DNA of 64,000 nt from Anaerolineae bacterium (GCA_020849765.1 JADLAY010000005.1:61987-125986); one strand, 5' to 3'. Shown: positions 1 through 8,682, numbered from the stretch's first letter. The notes: generated from the letters alone by a model not told the origin. Numbers and translations are program-made.

Positions 1-1231
1 CGTTTTGCAGGGCGTCGGCCAGCGCCGTGCGCAGGTCGAGATACAGGAATTCGCGTTTGCCGATGCTGTTTTCGAGGTCGCTCAGGATCTGCCCCAGCGC
101 CGCACGCTCACTGTCGGTGTTGACGGCTTCTTCGTTGAGCGGAATGCCGACCAGCGCCGGAACGTTGAGGAAGCTGCCCTGCAGCGCCTGAGCCTCTTCG
201 CTCGTCATCCAATTCAGGAACGTCCACGCCGCTTCGGGCACGTCAGTGCTGGTGTTGATCGCCAGGGCGACGTCCGGGCCGCCGAACAGCCGACCGGGCT
301 CGCCATCCCCATTGATGTCCGGGAACAGGAACGGCAGGAACGAGTAGACTTCGTCGAAGCCGAGGCTTTCCTGCATGACGGCGTAAGCATTCTTTTCCAT
401 GCTGTCGGTGTTCCACGAACCCATCAGAATGCCGGCAGCCTTGCCCTGAATCCACAGCTCGCGCGCATCAGGATACTGAGCGACGCCGAGAGCGCCTTCC
501 TGCATGATGCCGTTTTCGAACATCTGGCGCCAGTAATCCATCGCCATGACCAGATCGGGATCGGTCCACGGCACTTCGCCCGCCTCGGCCTGGTAAATCT
601 TGCCGGGGGCAATTTCGTTGGCGAGGGCAATGTACATGTCGTAATTGACCCAGGCATCACGCGCGCCCTGAACGAAGCCGGTGATCCCGTTGTCGTTGAA
701 GGTCTTCGTGACGTCGATCCATTCTTGCCAGGTGGTCGGTGCGCTCAGCCCGTACTGGTCGAGCAGATACTGGTTATACCAGAGGTAGCCCGCCGCCGAA
801 AGATACCAGGGCAGCGCGTAGGTCACGTCGCCGGATGTCAGCGGGTCGATGCCGAGGGCGTAGAAACGGTCGCGCCAGCTATCGCCATAGGTTTCTTGCA
901 GCAGGGGCGTCAGGTCGAGCAGGAAATCCTGGTATTCTGAGACCAACGCGCCCGCCTGCAGGCCGAACACGTCCGGATCGGAGCCGGAGGTCACGCCAAG
1001 GCGAAGGACGTTGAGATAATCGTTGTACTGGTTGAAGGTGTAGTTGACCTGGATGTCAGGATAGGTCACGTTGAAGGCGTCGATGAACGCCTGAGCGCGT
1101 TCAATGCTGGGGTTCCAACCCCACCACTCGACGGTAGCGGTCGGTTGAGCCTGCAATGGGGCTAAACCTACTAATAGTACGGCGGTCAAAACCACCAGGG
1201 TGAAAAGTGAACGTGAGATTTTGGAACGCAT
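1..1231 (-). CDS. ABC transporter substrate-binding protein, sugar type (family 1), 3' end cut off by window
   Basis: Reading leftward from an ATG at 1231, 410 codons stay open to the window edge. The product starts with a basic and hydrophobic signal peptide ending near PLQAQ, with no lipobox cysteine visible. It continues with features of family 1 extracellular solute-binding proteins (EWWGWNP, then SGSDPDVFGLQAG, and a later AAWTFLNWMTSEEAQ segment). It would bind a sugar or related solute outside the membrane and hand it to an ABC permease encoded further left, outside the window. An AGGAG ribosome site lies 8 bases upstream. The family is usually about 420-450 residues, so only a short C-terminal piece is missing. 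The substrate cannot be told from sequence. Confidence 0.9.
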   Translation of the reverse strand, partial: MRSKISRSLFTLVVLTAVLLVGLAPLQAQPTATVEWWGWNPSIERAQAFIDAFNVTYPDIQVNYTFNQYNDYLNVLRLGVTSGSDPDVFGLQAGALVSEYQDFLLDLTPLLQETYGDSWRDRFYALGIDPLTSGDVTYALPWYLSAAGYLWYNQYLLDQYGLSAPTTWQEWIDVTKTFNDNGITGFVQGARDAWVNYDMYIALANEIAPGKIYQAEAGEVPWTDPDLVMAMDYWRQMFENGIMQEGALGVAQYPDARELWIQGKAAGILMGSWNTDSMEKNAYAVMQESLGFDEVYSFLPFLFPDINGDGEPGRLFGGPDVALAINTSTDVPEAAWTFLNWMTSEEAQALQGSFLNVPALVGIPLNEEAVNTDSERAALGQILSDLENSIGKREFLYLDLRTALADALQN

Positions 1232-1313
1232 CAAAATATCTCCTGTATGAGCACGTTCGAGCAGACCAGAATAGTTGTCACACACGATGTGATTCGTGGC
1301 AATCTCCCAAAAA

Positions 1314-1333
1314 ATGTGTAACCGATTACACAT
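1314..1333. promoter_or_regulatory. LacI-family operator for the leftward binding-protein gene
   Basis: A 20-bp dyad with core TGTAACCGATTACA has nine of ten arm positions matching and a central CG, the classic LacI/GalR operator layout. It lies directly downstream of the leftward -10 box at 1335-1340, so a bound repressor would cover the transcription start. The regulator encoded at 1525 is the obvious candidate ligand-responsive repressor. Confidence 0.75.
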
Positions 1334-1334
1334 T

Positions 1335-1363
1335 AAGATACATACCCCATTTAGCTTTGTCAA
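1335..1363 (-). promoter_or_regulatory. Sigma-70-type promoter for the binding-protein gene
   Basis: On the minus strand TTGACA (1363-1358) and TATCTT (1340-1335) are separated by 17 bases, close to the vegetative sigma factor consensus. The start point would fall inside the LacI operator at 1314-1333, leaving a leader of roughly 95-100 bases before the ATG at 1231. Confidence 0.7.
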
Positions 1364-1449
1364 GTAGATCGAATTGGTCAAAAAACACGAATCTGAGGGA
1401 AGACGCTGATTCTTCGGGCGGATGCAAGCGAGATGAAAGGAGCGAACAT

Positions 1450-1478
1450 TTGACATGAATTAACAACAAAGCTATGCT
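1450..1478 (+). promoter_or_regulatory. Sigma-70-type promoter for the LacI regulator
   Basis: TTGACA (1450-1455) and TATGCT (1473-1478) are spaced by 17 bases, facing right toward the regulator gene at 1525. Its layout mirrors the opposite promoter at 1335-1363: consensus hexamers followed immediately by a LacI operator. Confidence 0.7.
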
Positions 1479-1498
1479 ATGTGAAAGCGGTTACAGAT
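1479..1498. promoter_or_regulatory. Second LacI-family operator (autoregulatory site)
   Basis: This 20-bp dyad, core TGAAAGCGGTTACA, matches the operator at 1314-1333 at 16 of 20 positions, including the central CG and the outer ATGTG/AT bases. It overlaps the expected start point of the regulator's own promoter, which suggests negative autoregulation by the same protein. Confidence 0.6.
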
Positions 1499-1524
1499 TC
1501 ACTTATCTCTGAAAATAGGATTCA

Positions 1525-2565
1525 ATGGCCACAATCTATGATGTCGCAGAGAAAGCAGGAGTCTCCGTCGGGACGGTCTCTCGCTATTTGAATGGCAGTG
1601 GTTACGTCGGTCGCAAATCTGCCGACCGGATTGCCGCCGCTATTGAAGAGCTCGGCTACTCCCCGAACCGCAATGCACGCAGTCTGACGACCAAACGCAG
1701 CGGCATGATCGGCTTTGTCGTGTCCGATCTGGCCAACCCGTTCACGGCGGAGATCGCGCGTGGCGTGCAGGATACGGCGGACGAATTCGGCTACTGCGCG
1801 CTCATCTACAACACCGACGGCAACGCGCATCGCGAGCTGCGTGCGCTCAACACCCTGCGCGAACACCAGGTCGACGGCATCATCATCACCCCACCGGAGA
1901 TTCCGGAGGGCAATGCCTTTCTGGCGGAGTTGATCGCCCAGGGCATCCCCGTCGTCCTGCTGGGGCGCGACATGGAACCGCTTGTGACGGATTTCGTCTC
2001 GACCGATACCTACTTGGGCGCCGTCATCGCCGTCGATCACCTGCTCGAACTGGGCCACAACCGCATCGCCTGCATCTGCGCGCGGAATGCTGCTTTCAGC
2101 CGCCGCCGTGGCTACATGGACGCGCTCACCCAGGCCGGGCTGGACGTCGACGAACGCCTGATCGTCGAGACGGAACTGACGCGCCAGGGCGGCGTCGACG
2201 CCATGACGCAGCTGCTCAAACTTGAAGACCCACCATCGGCTGTTTTCGCCGTCAACGACGTCACCGCCCTGGGGGCGATGCACCACGCTATCAGGAGAGG
2301 AGTTTCGATACCGGGGGATATTTCATTTGTTGGCTTTGACGATATTGTGTTGGCGGAATACGCGCAACCGGCGTTGACCTCCGTTGCGCAGCCCAAGCTG
2401 CAATTGGGGCGAACGGCGTTTGAACTCCTTCATACGCGTCTGGAAACCTCCGATCCCATCGAACCGCGTCGAGTGATCCTTCCCTGTGAACTCGTGCGCC
2501 GCGAGTCGACGGCTGTGGCGCGCACGGTGACATCGCGCCTTCAACGTTCATCTTCAGACGAGTAA
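1525..2565 (+). CDS. LacI/GalR-family transcriptional regulator
   Basis: The 346-residue product starts with a LacI helix-turn-helix (ATIYDVAEKAGVSVGTVSRY, residues 2-21) and the hinge segment ending GYSPNRNARSL. A periplasmic-binding-protein-like effector domain follows (SDLANPFTAEIARGVQ near 70, and a C-terminal SFVGFDDIVLAEYAQPALTSV). It should be a dimeric repressor whose DNA binding responds to a sugar-like ligand. Two matching operators lie upstream, one on its own promoter and one on the divergent binding-protein promoter. The ADP-ribosylglycohydrolase-family gene starts 34 bases downstream and is probably co-transcribed. The ATG at 1525 places the helix-turn-helix at residue 2, as is normal for the family. 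Confidence 0.95.
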   Translation: MATIYDVAEKAGVSVGTVSRYLNGSGYVGRKSADRIAAAIEELGYSPNRNARSLTTKRSGMIGFVVSDLANPFTAEIARGVQDTADEFGYCALIYNTDGNAHRELRALNTLREHQVDGIIITPPEIPEGNAFLAELIAQGIPVVLLGRDMEPLVTDFVSTDTYLGAVIAVDHLLELGHNRIACICARNAAFSRRRGYMDALTQAGLDVDERLIVETELTRQGGVDAMTQLLKLEDPPSAVFAVNDVTALGAMHHAIRRGVSIPGDISFVGFDDIVLAEYAQPALTSVAQPKLQLGRTAFELLHTRLETSDPIEPRRVILPCELVRRESTAVARTVTSRLQRSSSDE

Positions 2566-2599
2566 ACATCGCTTTCATCCATAATCAGTGAGGTGATCT

Positions 2600-4537
2600 A
2601 TGCGCCTTGAACTTAACAGTCCCTCGTTCCGCAATAAAATCTACGGCTGCTGGCTGGGCAAAAACAGCGGCGGTACGTTGGGGACTCCGCTCGAAGGAAA
2701 ATGGGGCAGCCCGGAGATGTTCGACATCTGGTGGTACCCCGAAGTCAAAGAAGGCGGGATGCCCAACGATGACCTTGAGATGCAGCTCATCTGGCTCAAG
2801 GCGCTCGAAGAGGTCGGCACCGACCTGAAAGCCGCCGATCTGGCCGAGTACTGGCTGTCCCACATCGGCTACAACTGGGACGAGTACGGCATGAGCAAGA
2901 CCAACCTGCGGCTGGGTCTCGTGCCGCCGGTGTCCGGGGCATATAACAACTATTTCAAAGACTGTATGGGCTGCCCGATCCGCTCCGAGATCTGGGCCTG
3001 CATCGCGCCCGGCGTGCCTCAGCTTGCCGTGCGCTATGCCGTTGAAGACGCCCTTTGCGATCATGCGGGCGGCGAGAGCGTGTACGGCGAATTGTTCAAC
3101 ACCGCGATTGAATCCGCCGCCTTCGTCATCTCGGATCCCAATCAACTGCTCGACATCGGTCTGTCCTACGTCCCGTCCGATAGTCAGACGGCCAAGGCCA
3201 TCCGGGCGGCCCGCGAAGCCTATGCCAACGGGCTCGATTGGAAAGCTGCGCGCCAGGCCGTCTACGAGGCGACACCGCACGCCACCGCGCAGTACTCGCC
3301 GATCAACATGGGCTTCCAGGTCATCGGCTGGCTCTATGGCGACGACTTCGGCGACGCCATCTGCAAGGCCGTCAACTGCGGCTACGACACCGACTGCACC
3401 GGCGGCACGCTCGGCAGTTACCTTGGCATCATCCTGGGGCAATCCGGCCTGCCGGAGAATTGGATCGCGCCGTTGGGCGACGAAATCTCCACCAATGGCT
3501 CCTGGGGCGGCATCCGCAACGAGCAGACGCCGACTAACCCGCTGCCGACCAACCTGACCGAACTGACGGATCGCGTGATCGCGATGGCGCACAAGGTGCT
3601 GCGCGCGCATGGCTACATGGGCGACGACCCGGTGATCGACGTGACGCCCGAATCGCTTTACGCGCCGGACAGTATTGCCGCACTCTGGAAAGCCGACCCG
3701 ATGATCGTGTCCTATCCGCAGGGTGTGATGGACGTCGCCATTCACTACGGCGACAGCCCGGCGGTCATCGCCAAGACGACCAAGCACGTCGAAACCGAAC
3801 TGACCAACCGGACGCCCGATCCGCTGCTCGTGACTGGCTCGTTCGTCGTCCCGGATGGCTGGGCCAGCCCGGCGCCGCAGCAGATCGAAATCCCGCCTTA
3901 CGAGACGGCCCGTCTCGGTTGGGATCTGGCGATCCCGGCGGAGACGACGCTCGATATCTCGAACCGGCTGCTCTTCTCGGTGCGCGTCGCCGAGCGTATG
4001 GCACAGCCCGCCGTCCCGGTGACCCTGATCGCTGCCAGCAAGTATCGCGTCGCCGGCCCTTACAAAGACGATGGCAGTGAAGAAGTGTGGATGACACAAT
4101 CATTTGAACCGGAACAGGCCAGCGGGGACGACCCGGCCAGCCTGCGCCCTGGCAGTTGGGCGACGGTGCATGCGCCCGACAACGCTATTCCGGTCGAGTT
4201 CAACACAGCTGGCGTCATGTACGTGCAGCAGTGGCTCTGGAGTCCATCGGAGCAGGCCGTGCACTTCGCCATATCAGCGACCTGCCCGCTCAAGTTCTGG
4301 GTCAACGGTGACCTCAAGGCCGAATGCAAGCGCTATCTGCCGCTGCGCCCGGATTATCGCGGCGAAGAGGACACCAGCGCGACCGTCGACCTCAAGGCGG
4401 GCTGGAACGAACTCTTGATCAAGTATGTGCGCGGGCCGCAGGCGCCCGCCTTCGCGACGCATCTCGCTTTGAGTGACGGGCTACCGCTGACCAACGGCAA
4501 CACCGATCTCCTGCGCATGCGTTTCCCGTGGGATTAG
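2600..4537 (+). CDS. ADP-ribosylglycohydrolase-family protein with extra C-terminal region
   Basis: The product has 645 residues. The first 330 or so carry the DraG/ADP-ribosylglycohydrolase fold signatures: an acidic motif PNDDLEMQ (residues 55-62) in the position of the usual TDDT/S metal site, and NCGYDTDCTGGTLGSYLGI (259-277), where the GGDTDT-type motif gives Asp263 and Asp265. These residues bind the two magnesium ions that act on N- or O-glycosidic bonds. Residues 350-645 look like beta-rich accessory domains, not recognised. A GAGGTG ribosome site lies 4 bases before the ATG. Its place behind a LacI regulator and next to a sugar ABC system suggests a catabolic glycoside or nucleoside hydrolase role, not removal of ADP-ribose from proteins, but the substrate is unknown. 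Confidence 0.85.
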   Translation: MRLELNSPSFRNKIYGCWLGKNSGGTLGTPLEGKWGSPEMFDIWWYPEVKEGGMPNDDLEMQLIWLKALEEVGTDLKAADLAEYWLSHIGYNWDEYGMSKTNLRLGLVPPVSGAYNNYFKDCMGCPIRSEIWACIAPGVPQLAVRYAVEDALCDHAGGESVYGELFNTAIESAAFVISDPNQLLDIGLSYVPSDSQTAKAIRAAREAYANGLDWKAARQAVYEATPHATAQYSPINMGFQVIGWLYGDDFGDAICKAVNCGYDTDCTGGTLGSYLGIILGQSGLPENWIAPLGDEISTNGSWGGIRNEQTPTNPLPTNLTELTDRVIAMAHKVLRAHGYMGDDPVIDVTPESLYAPDSIAALWKADPMIVSYPQGVMDVAIHYGDSPAVIAKTTKHVETELTNRTPDPLLVTGSFVVPDGWASPAPQQIEIPPYETARLGWDLAIPAETTLDISNRLLFSVRVAERMAQPAVPVTLIAASKYRVAGPYKDDGSEEVWMTQSFEPEQASGDDPASLRPGSWATVHAPDNAIPVEFNTAGVMYVQQWLWSPSEQAVHFAISATCPLKFWVNGDLKAECKRYLPLRPDYRGEEDTSATVDLKAGWNELLIKYVRGPQAPAFATHLALSDGLPLTNGNTDLLRMRFPWD

Positions 4538-4556
4538 CCTTCCGCTGACGCCGCTG

Positions 4557-4635
4557 CAGGTTTGATGCTCTCCAAACCTGCCCGCGAAACCTGTGAGGCG
4601 ATCCGGCAGCCGTACTCCCCTCTGCCGCTCGCCTC
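4557..4635. terminator. Paired hairpins between convergent genes, possible bidirectional terminator
   Basis: Two inverted repeats fill the 104-base gap between the rightward hydrolase gene and the leftward VWA gene. CAGGTTTG pairs with CAAACCTG (4557-4564 and 4573-4580). GAGGCG pairs with CGCCTC (4595-4600 and 4630-4635), extended inward by GGCAG/CTGCC. Neither has a T-tract on either strand, so intrinsic termination is uncertain. Confidence 0.4.
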
Positions 4636-4641
4636 ATAGGA

Positions 4642-5712
4642 TCATGGCAACGGATGCCACAACATCGACAGCGCGATGCCAAACCCGGCCAACACAGCGC
4701 CAATCGCCGTGAAGATGACGCTGATCTCCGTCACCTCGTGCTTGAGGATGATGTTGGTCGGCAAATTCTGGAAGACGCTTTGCAGCTCACTGCCACTTTC
4801 GGCGGAGTAGTACGTCCCGCCGGTCATATCGGCGATCCGCTGGAGCGTTACCTCGTCAATCCCACGGCGGAATCTGCCGCCGCCTCCACCGCCTGGCGGT
4901 CCCCCGCCAAAGCCCGGCCCGCCGCCGAATGGCTCATTGCCCTGGAAGCGCGGACTACAACCGACGAACTCCGCCCCGAAAGCCGTGCCAAAACCGATCG
5001 TATACACGCGCACGCCGCGGTCGACCGCCTGCTGAGCAGCGATCAGAGGCTCCGGCCCGGCATTGCTGGCGCCGTCCGTCAGCAAGACGATGATGCTCGG
5101 CGCATAGGCACCGGCAGGCACCGGATCGGGCTGCACGGGCGACGAATCGGGGCCGACGCTCGGCCACACGTTCTCGTCGATCTCGGAAATGGCGTCGATC
5201 GACTTGAGCACCGCGCTGCCGATCGCCGTCCAGCGCCCGGTCAGCAGGCTGTCGATGGCGGATTCCAGTGCGCGCTGATCGGTCGTCGGCGGCTGGATGA
5301 CTTCCGCGAACCCGGAGAAGGCGACCACGCCGATGTGCGTGCTGGCCTTCTGGCTGCGGATGAACGACACAGCCGCCGCCTCAGCCGCCTGCAGCCGATT
5401 CGGTTCGATGTCGCCGGAACACATGCTGCCGGAGACGTCTATCGCCAGGATGATCGTCGTCTGGTTGGTCGGCACGGCCACGACCGCGACCGGACGGCCA
5501 AAGGCGATGATCAGGCTGGCGAGCGCGGTCAGGAACAGGCCGAACGGCAGGTGACGACGCACGCGTGAGAAGCGAGGCAGTGCCGCCCTGACCAGCGCCA
5601 GGCTGGAATAGCGCACGGCCACCTTGCGCCGCCGCAACGCCCACAGATAGACCACAATCAGCAGCGGGATCAAACCTAAGAGCAGCAAAATGCCGGGCCA
5701 TAGTAAGTCCAT
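4642..5712 (-). CDS. VWA-domain membrane protein, BatA/BatB-like
   Basis: The product has about 356 residues. An N-terminal BatA-type segment with two membrane spans (about 5-25 and 56-72) precedes a von Willebrand A domain. Its metal-ion-dependent adhesion site begins DVSGSM and continues with the IVLLTDGASN strand. A glycine-rich loop (PFGGGPGFGGGPPGGGGGG) sits inside the domain, and a third membrane span lies near the C-terminus. I chose the ATG at 5712 because a GGAGGGAG ribosome site lies 7 bases before it; a GTG at 5718 is too close to that site. It is the last gene of the protease-MoxR-DUF58-VWA-VWA operon. Such proteins are thought to act with the MoxR ATPase in assembling or checking envelope proteins. 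Confidence 0.85.
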   Translation of the reverse strand: MDLLWPGILLLLGLIPLLIVVYLWALRRRKVAVRYSSLALVRAALPRFSRVRRHLPFGLFLTALASLIIAFGRPVAVVAVPTNQTTIILAIDVSGSMCSGDIEPNRLQAAEAAAVSFIRSQKASTHIGVVAFSGFAEVIQPPTTDQRALESAIDSLLTGRWTAIGSAVLKSIDAISEIDENVWPSVGPDSSPVQPDPVPAGAYAPSIIVLLTDGASNAGPEPLIAAQQAVDRGVRVYTIGFGTAFGAEFVGCSPRFQGNEPFGGGPGFGGGPPGGGGGGRFRRGIDEVTLQRIADMTGGTYYSAESGSELQSVFQNLPTNIILKHEVTEISVIFTAIGAVLAGFGIALSMLWHPLP

Positions 5713-5741
5713 TGGCACACTCCCTCCGCCTCAGTCATCGA

Positions 5742-6746
5742 TCACGGCACGCGACCGAACCAGAGCATCGACAGCACCCCGCCGGTCAGCAGCATGAGGA
5801 TGCTCAGGCCTGCCAGCAGCGGCGTGATCTCCATCGGCTCTGGTGTGATCACGAACTCGCGGTCGAGATTGTCGTAAATGTCTAATAATTCCTCGGCGCT
5901 GGCGGCGTTGAAATACGTACCGCCCGTCCGCCCGGCGATCTCACGCAGCAGCGCTTCGTCAAGCTGCGTGAAGACGTTGAAGCCCTCGATGTTCAAGACC
6001 GTCCCCGTCGGGCTGCCGATGCCGATCGGGTAGATGCGCACGCCCCGGTCAGCGGCGGCCTGCGCCACTTCCAGCGGATCGGGCGCGTCGGTGTTCTCGC
6101 CATCCGTCAGCATGACGATGACGCCCGCCTGATAGGTTCCCGCCGGGACAGGCGTTGGCGATGGTGTCGGCTGCGGCGTCGGATTGCTGTAGAAGTTGGT
6201 CTCCGCGGGTCGCGCCTCGATCACGTCGAGCGAGACGATCATCCCGTTGCCGAGCGAGGTGCCGCGCGCCGGGTCGAGGCGGCGAATGGCGGCCAGGATG
6301 TCTTCCTGGTTGTAGGTCGGCTGCTGAATCGCCAATCCGCTGTCGCTGAAAGCGACCACGCCGATGCGCACACTCGGCGGCTGGCGCTCGACGAACGCCT
6401 GTGCCGCAGCCTTGGCCGCTTCCAGCCGCGTCGGCTCCAGGTCGTCCGCCGCCATGCTGCCCGATATATCGAACGCGAGGATGACCGTGCCTTCGATGCG
6501 CGGCACGCCGACGACCGTCTCTGGCCGCGCCAGCGCGAAGATCAGGATCGTGAGGCCGATCAGGAAGAACAACGGCGGGATGTGGCGACGATCGTTGGCG
6601 CCGCGCAGCTCGCGGCTGGGCTTGAGCATGCTGCCGCCGTAGCTCGCGATCAAGCGGCGGCGACGCTGCTGGACGCGGACGTAGAGCGCCACCAGTACCG
6701 GGACGAGCACGAGCAGGAGCAGCATCGGGGGCCAGATGAAAGTCAT
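5742..6746 (-). CDS. VWA-domain membrane protein, BatA-like
   Basis: The 334-residue product has the same architecture as its downstream neighbour: membrane spans at about 5-25 and 57-75, a VWA domain with an intact MIDAS DISGSM (Asp93-Ser97), the later VIVMLTDGENTD strand, and a C-terminal membrane span (PLLAGLSILMLLTGGVLSMLW). A short proline/threonine linker (PTPQPTPSPTPVP) interrupts the domain. The two VWA genes are clearly paralogous and tandem. The start follows the DUF58 stop by 8 bases. Paired VWA proteins next to MoxR and DUF58 are the conserved core of Bat-type operons; the precise client process is not known here. Confidence 0.88.
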   Translation of the reverse strand: MTFIWPPMLLLLVLVPVLVALYVRVQQRRRRLIASYGGSMLKPSRELRGANDRRHIPPLFFLIGLTILIFALARPETVVGVPRIEGTVILAFDISGSMAADDLEPTRLEAAKAAAQAFVERQPPSVRIGVVAFSDSGLAIQQPTYNQEDILAAIRRLDPARGTSLGNGMIVSLDVIEARPAETNFYSNPTPQPTPSPTPVPAGTYQAGVIVMLTDGENTDAPDPLEVAQAAADRGVRIYPIGIGSPTGTVLNIEGFNVFTQLDEALLREIAGRTGGTYFNAASAEELLDIYDNLDREFVITPEPMEITPLLAGLSILMLLTGGVLSMLWFGRVP

Positions 6747-6754
6747 GCGCAGCC

Positions 6755-7660
6755 CTAAGACGATCGTCGCAGCCGCTGGCGCACGGCGGCAAAGCGGACG
6801 ATGGCGGCGACGAGGTCATCTTCAGTTGATAGCGCAAGCTGGGCGACGCCCGTACGTTTGAAGGTCGCCTCCAACTCGGCCTCGCGCTGGCGAGCGGCTT
6901 CCGCGAAGCGGCTGCGGAAGCGCCGGTCGTGCGTATCGACGTAGATCTGCTCGCCCGTTTCCGAGTCTTCCATAATGACGAGGCCGATATCCGGGATTTC
7001 GACTTCGCGCGGGTCCCACAGGCGGATCGCCAGGACTTCGTGCCGCTGGTTGAGCAGTGATAGCGAGCGCTCCCAGCCGGGCTCGGCGATGAAATCCGAG
7101 ATGAGGAACACGAGCGAGCGCTGCTTGATCGTGTGCAGCCCGCCACCGATCAGCGGTGCGAGATTGGTCAGCGGCGCGCGCGTCAGGCTCGGCTGCTTGA
7201 GCAGATCGTTGATCAGCCGCAGCACCTGAAGGCGCCCGCCGCGCGGCGGGATGATACGCTCAATCTTGCTGCCGTAGAAGATGGCGCCGACGCGATTGCC
7301 ATGCCGGGTCAGCAGGCGCGCCAGCGTTGCGACGAAATCGATCAGCACCGTGCGCTTGAGCGCCTGCTCACCGCCAAAGTCGATCGACGGGCTGAGGTCG
7401 AGCAGGAACCAGGCCGTGACCTCGCGATCTTCCATGTATTTGCGCACGTAGGGATGATCCATGCGCGCGGTGACGTTCCAGTCGATATAGCGGATGTCAT
7501 CTTCGGGCTGGTATTCGCGCAGGTCGGCAAAATCGATGCCGTAGCCGTAAAACAGGCTGCGGTAATCACCTTGCAGCAGACCATCCAGGCGGCGAATCAC
7601 CTGCCAGTCGAGGCGCTGAAGAATGCGCTCAGGAAGTTGTGTGTTGGTCGCTGAATTCAT
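6755..7660 (-). CDS. DUF58 domain protein of MoxR-linked operon
   Basis: The 301-residue product has no obvious signal peptide. The DUF58 core RYIDWNVTARMDHPYVRKYM (residues 57-76) is followed by a VWA-like strand ending FLLDLSPSIDFG, whose DxSxS pattern could bind a metal ion. The second half holds a strand-rich Rossmann-like region (RSLVFLISDFI). Its start overlaps the end of the MoxR gene by 32 bases, so translation of the two is probably coupled. DUF58 proteins are consistent partners of MoxR AAA+ ATPases, but their biochemical role is unproven. Confidence 0.88.
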   Translation of the reverse strand: MNSATNTQLPERILQRLDWQVIRRLDGLLQGDYRSLFYGYGIDFADLREYQPEDDIRYIDWNVTARMDHPYVRKYMEDREVTAWFLLDLSPSIDFGGEQALKRTVLIDFVATLARLLTRHGNRVGAIFYGSKIERIIPPRGGRLQVLRLINDLLKQPSLTRAPLTNLAPLIGGGLHTIKQRSLVFLISDFIAEPGWERSLSLLNQRHEVLAIRLWDPREVEIPDIGLVIMEDSETGEQIYVDTHDRRFRSRFAEAARQREAELEATFKRTGVAQLALSTEDDLVAAIVRFAAVRQRLRRSS

Positions 7661-8630
7661 TGGCGCTTACCGAAGGAACTGGAATGCGGGCGACGATCTT
7701 CTTCAACAGGTCAGCCGCGCTCACGTTGTCCGAGAGCGCCTCATAGGAGAGCACCAGCCGGTGCTGCATGACGTCCAGCGCCATATCCAGCACGTCCTGC
7801 GGCAGCGCGTAATTGCGCCCGCGGATCAGGGCCAGCGCTCGTGCCGTCAGGATCAGGTTGATCGAGGCGCGCGGGCTGGCGCCAAACATGATGTAGTGCC
7901 CCAGCTCTTTCAAACCGTAGTCCTGTGGTTTGCGCGTCGCCGTCACCATGCGCACGGCATATTCGATCAGCGCCGGGTCGACGTAGACGTTGTCCGTCTC
8001 GCTCTGGAGCGCCACCAACTGCTCGGTCGTCAGCACCTGCTGGACTTTCTGCAGCGCGCCCGTCATGCGCTCGACAATCACGAACTCCTCAGTCGGCGAC
8101 GGGTAGCCGACCATGACCTTGAGCATGAAGCGGTCGACCTGCGCTTCCGGCAGCGGATATGTGCCTTCCGCTTCGATCGGGTTCTGCGTCGCCAGCACGA
8201 GGAACGGATTAGGCACGCGATACGTCTCGCGCCCGATCGTCACCTGGTGCTCCTGCATCACTTCCAGCAGCGCGCTCTGCACCTTGGCGGGCGCGCGGTT
8301 GATCTCATCCGCCAGCAGCAGATTGGTGAACACCGGGCCGAGCGAGGTGTTGAACTCGCCCGTCTTCTGGTTGTAGATGCGCGTGCCCACCAGATCGGCG
8401 GGCACCAGGTCGGGCGTGAACTGGATGCGCTTGAACTCGCCGCCAATCGCCCCGGCCAGCGTCTTGATCGCCATCGTCTTCGCCAGCCCCGGCACGCCCT
8501 CGACCAGGATGTGACCGCGCGCCAGCAGCGCGATGATGAGCCGCTCCAACAGATGATCCTGGCCGACGATCACCTTCTTGACCTCGTAGATCACCTGCTC
8601 GACGGGTGTGCTGTTCTCATGATTATTCAT
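7629..8630 (-). CDS. MoxR-family AAA+ ATPase
   Basis: The 333-residue product carries Walker A EGVPGLAKT (residues 44-52), Walker B LLLADE (104-109) followed by INRAPAKVQSALLEVMQEHQ, and a sensor-1 LATQNPIE segment, all typical of MoxR chaperone-like ATPases. Upstream in-frame codons could extend it to 8750 but would run back into the protease gene. The ATG at 8630 has an AGGGAAG ribosome site and gives the usual N-terminus (EQVIYEVKKVIVGQDHLLERL). It likely drives remodelling of proteins together with the DUF58 and VWA partners downstream. Confidence 0.93.
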   Translation of the reverse strand: MNNHENSTPVEQVIYEVKKVIVGQDHLLERLIIALLARGHILVEGVPGLAKTMAIKTLAGAIGGEFKRIQFTPDLVPADLVGTRIYNQKTGEFNTSLGPVFTNLLLADEINRAPAKVQSALLEVMQEHQVTIGRETYRVPNPFLVLATQNPIEAEGTYPLPEAQVDRFMLKVMVGYPSPTEEFVIVERMTGALQKVQQVLTTEQLVALQSETDNVYVDPALIEYAVRMVTATRKPQDYGLKELGHYIMFGASPRASINLILTARALALIRGRNYALPQDVLDMALDVMQHRLVLSYEALSDNVSAADLLKKIVARIPVPSVSANEFSDQHTTS

Positions 8631-8682
8631 CGGCGCTTCCCTGGCTAAGTCGGTCGAATGCTCGCGGACTTCTGTCTCTTGC

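Noticed and set aside
5..940. Long rightward ORF opposite the sugar-binding-protein gene
   Set aside because: It is antisense to a gene with a signal peptide and clear family motifs; its own translation has no recognisable domain and is Arg/Val-rich, as expected of a mirror frame in GC-rich DNA.
2585..4099. 504-codon leftward ORF opposite the ADP-ribosylglycohydrolase gene
   Set aside because: It is a mirror of a gene with conserved catalytic motifs; the translation is rich in Arg, His, Asp and Gly without domain features or a ribosome site.
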